DNA from: Nevskiaceae bacterium
GTDB taxonomy: Bacteria; Pseudomonadota; Gammaproteobacteria; Steroidobacterales; Steroidobacteraceae
NCBI GenBank assembly: GCA_018883185.1
Contig: VEQP01000024.1
Location: forward strand, 1 to 40,750
Reading direction: 5' to 3'
DNA: 40,750 bases
Shown: positions 34,155-40,750 of the stretch, piece after piece
Numbering within the stretch: the first letter of the stretch is position 1
How the letters are laid out: the number at the start of each line of letters is the position of its first letter
Program-made: the position numbers and the translations under genes
The notes under the pieces: generated by a model
Told to the model about the DNA's origin: nothing
The model's database searches: none
What the model saw: only the letters and a program-made list of their open reading frames with translations

Positions 34155-35092
34155 TCCGCTACGCGCACGGCATCCACGCCATCGACACTGATTACGTGCG
34201 GCCGGTGTTTGATGCTTCGCACCTGATCGTGCACGAGGGCCGCGCTGCTTTCGTCGATGCGGGTGTGTCGCACTCGGTGCCGCTGCTGCTCGCAGCCCTC
34301 GATGAACTCGCGTTGTCGCCGCAGGCCGTGGACTTCGTGTTTCTCACCCACGTGCATCTCGATCATGCCGGCGGTGCCGGTCAACTGATGCGGGCATTGC
34401 CGAATGCGCAGGCGGTACTGCACCCGCGCGGTGCGCCGCACATGATCGACCCAGGCAAGCTCATCGAAGCGTCGATTGCCGTCTACGGTGCAGAGGCTTA
34501 CGCACGTCTCTACGGCGAGATCCTGCCGATCGATGCGGCCCGAGTGGTGGCGACCATGCCGGGTCAGCAGTTTTCGCTTGCCGGCCGCATGCTCGAAATC
34601 CTGCACACCCCCGGTCATGCGCTGCATCATCAGGCGATTTTCGATCACCACTCCCGCGGTGTATTCACGGGCGATACCTTCGGTCTTTCGTACCGCGAGT
34701 TCGACGTCGACGGCCGGGCACTTGCGCTGCCGACGACGACGCCGACGCAGTTCGATCCCGATCAGCTCATCGACTCGATCCGACGCATTCTGGCGTTGCA
34801 GCCGTTGGCCGCGTATTTCACGCACTACGGCGAGGTGCGTGACCTTGAGCGGATCGGCGCGGATCTCGAGCGTCAGATCGGTGAATACGTGCGCATCGCC
34901 CGCAGCCATGTGGCGCTGCCCGCCGAGTCCGCTCGGCAGGCGATTAGTCGCGACCTCGGCGAGTTCCTGCGCGATGAAGTACGTCGTCATGGCTGCCGCT
35001 TGAGCGGCCCTGAGATCGATGCGCTGCTCGAGAACGACATCGCTCTCAACGCCGATGGGCTGCTCGTGTGGTTGTCGCGGAGGAAGTCATGA
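34151..35092 (+). CDS. Metallo-beta-lactamase-fold hydrolase
   Basis: Dinuclear-metal hydrolase of the MBL superfamily. Ligands visible in order are HVHLDH (His67, His69, Asp71, His72), His in HTPGHALHH, Asp in FTGDTFG and His in FTHYGEV, a complete set. Length is 313 aa; the C-terminal third (about 225-313) is a helical extension beyond the core. There is no signal peptide, so it is cytoplasmic. The family includes thioesterases, lactonases and glyoxalase-like enzymes, and none can be chosen from sequence. It overlaps the lyase gene and the acuI-like gene by 4 bases each, which suggests a shared pathway. Confidence 0.9.
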   Translation: MIRYAHGIHAIDTDYVRPVFDASHLIVHEGRAAFVDAGVSHSVPLLLAALDELALSPQAVDFVFLTHVHLDHAGGAGQLMRALPNAQAVLHPRGAPHMIDPGKLIEASIAVYGAEAYARLYGEILPIDAARVVATMPGQQFSLAGRMLEILHTPGHALHHQAIFDHHSRGVFTGDTFGLSYREFDVDGRALALPTTTPTQFDPDQLIDSIRRILALQPLAAYFTHYGEVRDLERIGADLERQIGEYVRIARSHVALPAESARQAISRDLGEFLRDEVRRHGCRLSGPEIDALLENDIALNADGLLVWLSRRKS

Positions 35093-36081
35093 GCGGTAGT
35101 TTCAAAGCGTTTCGCATCCACGAAATCGACAAGCAGATCGTTGCGCGATTCGAGCAACTCACGCTCGATGATCTCTCGCCGGGCGAGGTCGTCGTGCGGG
35201 TGATGTACTCGGACATCAACTACAAGGATGCGCTCGCCGCGACCGGTGCCGGAAAGATCTTGCGCAAGTACCCACTCGTCGGTGGAGTCGATCTTGCGGG
35301 TGTGGTGGAAAGTTCCACCGATGCGCGTTACCACTCTGGCGATCAGGTGCTCGTGACCGGCTGTGGACTCTCTGAAGTTCACGACGGCGGTTACGCTGAG
35401 TACGCCCGATTGAAGGGCGATTCGGTGATCCCGATGCCCGCTGGCCTGGACCCTTTCAAGGCCATGACGCTCGGTACGGCGGGCTTCACTGCAGCGCTTG
35501 CCATCCATCGCATGGAACACAATGGCCAGACACCGTCGCGTGGCCCGGTCGTCGTCACCGGCGCGACGGGTGGTGTCGGCAGTGTGGCCATCGACATGCT
35601 TGCGGGGCGCGGCTACGAAGTCATCGCGGTGACCGGCAAGGCGGAGTCGACCGACTACCTCAAATCATTGGGTGCCGCACAGGTGCTGCTGCGAGCGGAC
35701 ATCGACTACGGCAAGCGGCCTCTCGAGGCGGCGCGCTTCGCTGGCGCTATCGACAACGTGGGTGGGGAGACGCTCACCTGGTTGACGCGCACCGTGGACA
35801 ATTGGGGCAACATTGCCAGCATCGGGCTCGCGGGTGGTGCGGAACTCAAGACCACCGTCATGCCGTTCATCCTGCGCGGCGTGAACCTGCTTGGCATCAA
35901 CTCGTCGGCCACCCTGCGTGATCTACGGCTTGTGGTGTGGCAGCGCATCGCGACGGATCTCAAGCCCCGCCACCTCGATGCGATCGCTACGCGCACCATC
36001 GGTTTCGACGAGTTGCCGGGCGCCTTTGCTGCCTATCTGCAGGGCACAGTGACCGGTCGTACGGTCGTGAAGATCGGCTGA
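35089..36081 (+). CDS. acuI: NADPH-dependent acryloyl-CoA reductase-like oxidoreductase (YhdH/AcuI family)
   Basis: Medium-chain dehydrogenase/reductase of the YhdH/AcuI type, which in studied members reduces acryloyl-CoA to propionyl-CoA with NADPH. Family features are DINYKDALAATGAGKI, GVDLAGVV, the cofactor motif VVVTGATGGVGSVAIDML and AIDNVGGETLTWL. It lacks the zinc-binding residues of alcohol dehydrogenases. Length is 330 aa against 324 for E. coli YhdH. ATG at 35089 follows GGAGG at 35079-35083, about 5 bases upstream, and overlaps the MBL stop. rsmG begins 12 bases after the stop. The family call is strong; the true substrate here is inferred. Confidence 0.88.
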   Translation: MSGSFKAFRIHEIDKQIVARFEQLTLDDLSPGEVVVRVMYSDINYKDALAATGAGKILRKYPLVGGVDLAGVVESSTDARYHSGDQVLVTGCGLSEVHDGGYAEYARLKGDSVIPMPAGLDPFKAMTLGTAGFTAALAIHRMEHNGQTPSRGPVVVTGATGGVGSVAIDMLAGRGYEVIAVTGKAESTDYLKSLGAAQVLLRADIDYGKRPLEAARFAGAIDNVGGETLTWLTRTVDNWGNIASIGLAGGAELKTTVMPFILRGVNLLGINSSATLRDLRLVVWQRIATDLKPRHLDAIATRTIGFDELPGAFAAYLQGTVTGRTVVKIG

Positions 36082-36093
36082 GCTGCCGCGCGC

Positions 36094-36729
36094 GTGAGTG
36101 AAGCTTCGGGTCTGATTCGCGATGCGCAGCGGCTCGGTGTCGAACTCGACGCCATGCAGGCGGCGGCGCTGTGTCGACTGCTCGATGAGCTTGCGCATTG
36201 GAGCCGCAGTTTCAATCTGACGGCGATCACCGAGCGTCGCGAGATGCTCACCCATCATTTGCTCGATAGCCTGGCGATCCTGCCGTTCATCAAAGGCGAG
36301 CGCGTGCTCGATATCGGCACCGGTGCCGGATTTCCAGGATTGCCGCTCGCCATTGCCGCGCCGCAGCGTCACTTCGTATTGCTCGACTCGAACGGTAAGA
36401 AGATCCGCTTCGTCGCCCACGCGGTGCGCACCCTCGGCTTGCGCAACGTCGAGGCCGTCCATGCGCGTGCCGGGGGCCGGGATGTCGCCGCTGTGCAGGG
36501 TCCGTTCGATACGGTGGTGGCACGGGCCTGTGCACCGTTGCCCGAGCTGCTGCGCCTCGCTGAGAACCACTGCGCTGTCGGCACGCGGCTGCTCGCCATG
36601 AAGGGGCGGCGCCAAGCCGAGGAGCGGCAGGGACTGCCTGCGCATTGGCAGATCGAAGCCGAGCATGACCTGCACGTTCCCGGTCTCGACGGCGAACGAC
36701 ATGTCGTGATGCTGCAGCGGGTCGGCTAG
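36094..36729 (+). CDS. rsmG: 16S rRNA (guanine(527)-N7)-methyltransferase
   Basis: SAM-dependent methyltransferase that modifies G527 of 16S rRNA. The SAM-binding motif VLDIGTGAGFPGLPLAI is diagnostic, preceded by NLTAITERREMLTHHLLDSL and followed by LLDSNGKKIRF and ARACAPLPELL. Length is 211 aa against 207 in E. coli. The start is GTG at 36094. It stands 10 bases before parA, the standard rsmG-parA-parB order near bacterial origins. The usual upstream neighbour mnmG is absent here. Confidence 0.97.
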   Translation: MSEASGLIRDAQRLGVELDAMQAAALCRLLDELAHWSRSFNLTAITERREMLTHHLLDSLAILPFIKGERVLDIGTGAGFPGLPLAIAAPQRHFVLLDSNGKKIRFVAHAVRTLGLRNVEAVHARAGGRDVAAVQGPFDTVVARACAPLPELLRLAENHCAVGTRLLAMKGRRQAEERQGLPAHWQIEAEHDLHVPGLDGERHVVMLQRVG

Positions 36730-36739
36730 ACTTGCTGCC

Positions 36740-37552
36740 ATGAGCCGCGTCATCGCCGTTGCCAACCAAAAGGGTGGCGTCGGAAAAACCACCACCGCCG
36801 TCAACCTCGCGTCATCGCTCGCCATGACGCGCCGCCGCGTGCTGCTCGTCGACCTCGATCCGCAGGGCAATGCCACCATGGGCTGCGGCGTCGAAAAGAA
36901 CACCCTCGAGCGCACGGTAGGAGACGTATTGGTCGGTGACTGCGGCATCGGCGACGCCCTGCTCAAGCTCGACAGTCCCGCGATGAGCCTGCTGCCTGCG
37001 AACCAGGATCTCACCGCCGCCGAGGTGCAGTTGTTGTCGCTGACGGTCGGGCGCGAGTTGCGCTTGCGCAATGCGCTACAGCCAGTGCGCGAGGAATTCG
37101 ATGTCATCCTCATCGACTGCCCGCCTTCGCTCAACATGCTCACGGTGAACGCCCTGGTGGCGGCAGACAGCGTGCTCGTGCCGATGCAGTGCGAGTACTA
37201 CGCGCTCGAGGGGCTCACGGCATTGATGTCGACCATCGAGCAGATCCGCGCTGCGGTGAACCCGGCACTGCAGATCGAGGGTGTGCTGCGCACGATGTAC
37301 GACCCGCGCAATAACCTCGCCACGGAAGTCAGCGGTCAGCTCACCGAGTACTTCGGCGACAAGGTATTCCGCACCATCATTCCGCGTAACGTGCGCCTCG
37401 CAGAGGCGCCTTCGTTCGGCAAGCCCGCGATCCTTTACGACGCCAACTCGCGCGGTGCCCTCGCCTATCTGGCGCTCGCCGGCGAGATGATCGGCCGAGC
37501 CGATGTACCGCCCGCAGCAGAAGTGGCGGCGGCTGCGCGCGCCACGGCCTGA
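36740..37552 (+). CDS. parA: Chromosome-partitioning ATPase ParA (Soj type)
   Basis: Walker-type ATPase that moves ParB-bound origin regions. The deviant Walker A motif KGGVGKTT (residues 11-18) is followed by VDLDPQGNAT, then the Walker B-like DVILIDCPPSL and PMQCEYYALEGL. It lacks an N-terminal DNA-binding domain, so it is the small chromosomal type. Length is 270 aa. Twenty-four bases separate it from an unfamiliar membrane-protein gene that precedes parB. Confidence 0.97.
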   Translation: MSRVIAVANQKGGVGKTTTAVNLASSLAMTRRRVLLVDLDPQGNATMGCGVEKNTLERTVGDVLVGDCGIGDALLKLDSPAMSLLPANQDLTAAEVQLLSLTVGRELRLRNALQPVREEFDVILIDCPPSLNMLTVNALVAADSVLVPMQCEYYALEGLTALMSTIEQIRAAVNPALQIEGVLRTMYDPRNNLATEVSGQLTEYFGDKVFRTIIPRNVRLAEAPSFGKPAILYDANSRGALAYLALAGEMIGRADVPPAAEVAAAARATA

Positions 37553-37576
37553 GCCTCAGCGCGGCGGGCGCATCGC

Positions 37577-38368
37577 GTGTTGCTGGAACCGCGAACGGCC
37601 GCGCCTGGAGCCTTGTGGCGATGGCAGCGGCAGGCGGTCGAGTTGCTTTGGCGCGGCGCGGGGTTCTGGCTGGGTTTGTCTCTGTTCATGTGTCTGGCCA
37701 TGTTCCTGGCCCATCGCTGGCCGCTGCTCGAGGGCGTGCTGGCGGTCACCTCCCTGCTTGCCTGCCTGCTGATCGCGGCCGAGATCGATCGCCGCGGACG
37801 CAATTCCCCGGGTGAAATTTTGGCCGTGCTTAGAACCCACGCGCGGGTGTTACTCGGGTTTGCGGCCCTGATCACGGTCGCTGGGGCGCTCGTTTGGGTG
37901 TTGCTGCTCGCGCGGCCGGGTGTGGCCTGGTGGAACGTGCTCTACACCGCGCGCAACTCGGTCGAGGTGCTCTCTCCCGATGGCTTCATCGCGCTGCGCC
38001 AGGTCTTCGTCTATTCCGCGTTTGCCCTCGGCCTGACCTATTTCGGCCTCAATATTCCGGGGCTCACCTCGTTTTTTCAGTTTCCATGCATGACCTTGCT
38101 GGGTCTGCCGTTCCGCGACGCTTGGCGGCTGAGTGCCGCCGGCCAAATGCATAACCTGCTGCCGATGCTCGGCATCGCGCTGATGTTCGTGGTGCTGCCG
38201 GTTTTGTTCGGTCTGCTGCTGCCGCCCTTCGTGCCGGTGCTGTACTGCTTCTTCGGCGCGCTCAGCTACGTCGCCTTCCGCGAGATCTTCCTCGGCATCC
38301 CGGAGAACCGCCCGCGCGCGGTGGCTGCCGCGGTGGCCGGCCCGACTCCGCTATCATCGCGCGCATGA
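37577..38368 (+). CDS. Integral membrane protein of unknown function between parA and parB
   Basis: I do not recognise it with confidence. The 263-aa protein has about six hydrophobic segments (roughly 28-45, 52-70, 90-112, 140-160, 195-215, 217-235), a basic N-terminal part (WRWQRQAVELLWRG) and no signal-peptide cleavage site. It loosely recalls the BPSS1780-type membrane proteins in having ELLWRG and AEIDRRG-like stretches, but that is a weak resemblance. Start GTG at 37577 is the best available; no strong ribosome site is seen. The stop overlaps the parB start (ATGA, 38365-38368), so parB translation is coupled to this gene. That position between parA and parB is unusual. Confidence 0.82.
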   Translation: MLLEPRTAAPGALWRWQRQAVELLWRGAGFWLGLSLFMCLAMFLAHRWPLLEGVLAVTSLLACLLIAAEIDRRGRNSPGEILAVLRTHARVLLGFAALITVAGALVWVLLLARPGVAWWNVLYTARNSVEVLSPDGFIALRQVFVYSAFALGLTYFGLNIPGLTSFFQFPCMTLLGLPFRDAWRLSAAGQMHNLLPMLGIALMFVVLPVLFGLLLPPFVPVLYCFFGALSYVAFREIFLGIPENRPRAVAAAVAGPTPLSSRA

Positions 38369-39318
38369 ACCAGAAGAAGCCCAGTCTCGGCCGCGGTCTC
38401 GATGCCTTGCTCGGGCAGATGGCGCCCACTCGGCCCGCTGCGACCGGTACGGCCGGCAGTCCAACCGACGCTGCACCGCGCACCGTGCCCGGCGACGAAT
38501 TGCGCCGACTGCCGCTCGATGTGCTGCAGCGCGGGCGCTACCAGCCGCGCGTCGACATGCGGCAGGAAACGCTGGAGGATTTGGCGAGCTCGATTCGTTC
38601 CCAAGGCGTGGTGCAACCGATTGTTGTGCGGCCGATCGAGATGCCGGGCGCGCCGGTGGGTCCCTCCACCCGCTACGAGATCATTGCGGGCGAGCGTCGC
38701 TGGCGAGCCGCCCAGCTTGCGGGGCTCGCGGAGATCCCGGCGATCATCCGCCGGGTCCCGGACGAGAACGCCATCGCCATGGCGCTCATCGAAAATATCC
38801 AGCGCGAGAACCTCAATCCGCTCGAAGAGGCCCGCGCGCTCGATCGCCTGATTCGCGAATTCGAGATCACCCACCAGCAGGCCGCCGATGCGGTCGGCCG
38901 TTCCCGCGCGACCGTCAGCAACCTGCTGCGCCTGCTCGAACTTGCTCCGGAGGTCGCCGAACTGGTTGATCGGCGCGAGCTCGAAATGGGCCATGCACGC
39001 GCCTTGCTGGGCTTGAGTCCGCCGCGTCGACAGACCGAAGTAGCCCAATTGGTCGTTAAAAAAGGCTTATCAGTTCGAGAAACCGAAGCATTGGTTCGCC
39101 GGCTGATCAATCCGCCAGAAAAAACGGGTTCATCCGGTGCCGCGACCGATGCCCTCGGCAGCGCGGATGCGAACATCCGCGAGCTCGAGGGACGGTTGTC
39201 CGACACCCTCGGTGCCAAGGTCGCGATCGAGCATTTGGGGAAGACTGGCAAGGGTCGGTTAGTGGTGAGTTACAACTCGCTCGACGAACTGGACGGGATT
39301 CTCTCCCACATCCATTGA
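38365..39318 (+). CDS. parB: Chromosome-partitioning protein ParB (Spo0J type)
   Basis: CTPase clamp and parS-binding protein. The N-terminal ParA-stimulating peptide is KKPSLGRGLDALLG. The ParB/CTP-binding fold carries GERRWRAAQLAGL, and ALIENIQRENLNPLEEA follows. The helix-turn-helix is THQQAADAVGRSRATVSNLLRLLEL. The C-terminal dimerisation part ends in NSLDELDGIL. Length is 317 aa. ATG at 38365 overlaps the preceding membrane-protein gene. No consensus parS was found in the window, so its sites lie elsewhere. Confidence 0.97.
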   Translation: MNQKKPSLGRGLDALLGQMAPTRPAATGTAGSPTDAAPRTVPGDELRRLPLDVLQRGRYQPRVDMRQETLEDLASSIRSQGVVQPIVVRPIEMPGAPVGPSTRYEIIAGERRWRAAQLAGLAEIPAIIRRVPDENAIAMALIENIQRENLNPLEEARALDRLIREFEITHQQAADAVGRSRATVSNLLRLLELAPEVAELVDRRELEMGHARALLGLSPPRRQTEVAQLVVKKGLSVRETEALVRRLINPPEKTGSSGAATDALGSADANIRELEGRLSDTLGAKVAIEHLGKTGKGRLVVSYNSLDELDGILSHIH

Positions 39319-39343
39319 AGCGGCGGGGTCGCACCACTACAAT
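39315..39343 (+). promoter_or_regulatory. Candidate sigma-70 promoter for the atp operon
   Basis: TTGAAG (39315-39320), a 17-base spacer and TACAAT (39338-39343) match the -35/-10 pattern well, at the end of parB. The predicted start is about 39350, which falls just after the ATG at 39342 used here for atpI. A transcript from it would encode atpI only from a later start such as GTG 39399, or would serve atpB onward. Confidence 0.4.
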
Positions 39344-39737
39344 GCGCGCCCGAAACACGGAACCCCGCAACGATCCGACCGTTCGAGGCAAGCGCCTCGT
39401 GGCTAGATTCGCTGCGGTTCAGCTGAGCTCAGCATCGCTGGTGGCCTTGGTCATCGCGGGGTTTTCAGGCGGCAATGCCGCCATGGCAGCTCTGGCTGGT
39501 GGCGCAGTGGTCGCCGTTGGCAATCTCGTGTTTGGGTGGCGATTGTTTTCGCCTGGGGTGGCACCGGCCGCGCTCATCGCACGTGCGATGTGGGCGGGCG
39601 AGGCGCTCAAATGGATTTGGGTGGTGCTCGCCGTGTGGCTGGCACTGGCTGTCGCAGGCCTCGCGCCGCTGCCCTTCTTACTGGGCATGCTCGCAGGGCA
39701 AGTGGGCTTCTGGATCGGCGTTGCGTTCTTGAGATGA
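39342..39737 (+). CDS. atpI: ATP synthase protein I
   Basis: Small membrane protein that assists c-ring assembly of F-type ATP synthase. Four hydrophobic segments; the ARFAAVQLSSASLVALVIAGF start of helix 1 and the last pair of helices fit AtpI, and its position before atpB supports the call. Length is 131 aa from ATG 39342. The start is uncertain: a TTG at 39315 overlaps the parB stop (TTGA) and would add nine residues; a GTG at 39399 would begin near helix 1. The protein is weakly conserved, so identity leans on context. Confidence 0.85.
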   Translation: MRARNTEPRNDPTVRGKRLVARFAAVQLSSASLVALVIAGFSGGNAAMAALAGGAVVAVGNLVFGWRLFSPGVAPAALIARAMWAGEALKWIWVVLAVWLALAVAGLAPLPFLLGMLAGQVGFWIGVAFLR

Positions 39738-40592
<855 letters not shown>

Positions 40593-40626
40593 TTTTCGTT
40601 CGTTTAGTTACTCACGGAGATTCGCA

Positions 40627-40750
40627 ATGGAAAACATTACCCAGATCGCTGACGTCATGAGCATGACCGTGATCGCTGCGGGCCTGCTCATCGGTCTCGG
40701 CGCGCTCGGTACCGCCATCGGCTTCGCGCTGCTCGGCGGCAAGTTCCTCG
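40627..40750 (+). CDS. atpE: ATP synthase F0 subunit c, 5' part (cut by window end)
   Basis: First 41 codons of the c-ring subunit. The N-terminal helix reads [19 protein letters not shown], followed by LLGGKFL, the glycine-rich pattern and GGKFLE-type turn of proteobacterial c subunits. The carboxylate-bearing second helix is outside the window. ATG at 40627 has GGAG about 8 bases upstream. Order atpI-atpB-atpE is canonical. Confidence 0.96.
   Translation, partial: MENITQIADVMSMTVIAAGLLIGLGALGTAIGFALLGGKFL

Noticed and set aside
35304..35319. Inverted repeat GGTGGAA-AG-TTCCACC considered as a parS site
   Set aside because: It is inside the acuI-like coding sequence and its arms point the wrong way compared with the parS consensus (TGTTNCACGTGAAACA type). 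No consensus parS was found in the window.

Overview
The window reads as a stretch of a high-GC gammaproteobacterial chromosome. The gene order and protein families (glnA-glnL-glnG, yibN-grxC-secB-gpsA-trmL, envC-ctpA, tatABC, rsmG-parA-parB-atpI-atpB-atpE) match blocks known from Pseudomonas, Xanthomonas/Nevskia-like bacteria and, in part, E. coli. I cannot name a genus from the sequence alone. No rRNA, tRNA, insertion sequence, prophage, CRISPR array or gene-free stretch longer than about 90 bases was seen. Coding density is very high and many neighbours overlap by 4 bases. Both edges cut a gene: glnA on the left and atpE on the right.

Region 1 (1-3685) is nitrogen control: the 3' three-quarters of glutamine synthetase, then the NtrB/NtrC two-component pair. 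Region 2 (3686-15702) is a complete glycogen locus. glgC-glgA point left; glgP-glgB-glgX-malQ point right and end in a translationally coupled MscS-type channel gene. The divergent promoter between glgC and glgP holds a dyad close to an NtrC site. Region 3 (15677-24083) is mixed housekeeping: a class 1B-type dihydroorotate dehydrogenase, trmL, the gpsA-secB-grxC-yibN operon, the divergent envC-ctpA-dedA operon, a MAPEG protein, a small holin-superfamily membrane protein and an unrecognised exported protein.

Region 4 (24099-28521) is a three-gene coupled transporter operon on the minus strand: POT peptide symporter, OPT transporter, EamA exporter. Region 5 (28597-31248) has dtd-tatA-tatB-tatC on the minus strand and a divergent cytochrome c4 gene. 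Region 6 (31260-36081) has an exported S9 peptidase and a divergent, tightly coupled lyase / metallo-beta-lactamase-fold / acuI-type reductase set. Region 7 (36094-40750) is the origin-proximal type block rsmG-parA-(membrane protein)-parB-atpI-atpB-atpE, with an unfamiliar membrane-protein gene between parA and parB.

The most unusual points are: the lyase/MBL/reductase module; the membrane gene coupled to parB; the mechanosensitive channel at the end of the glycogen operon; two minus-strand genes whose starts share a TATAAT-N7-ATG arrangement that predicts leaderless mRNAs; and an orphan class 1B-type PyrD. Nothing here is a clear-cut new system such as a defence island. These are hypotheses from sequence and context.
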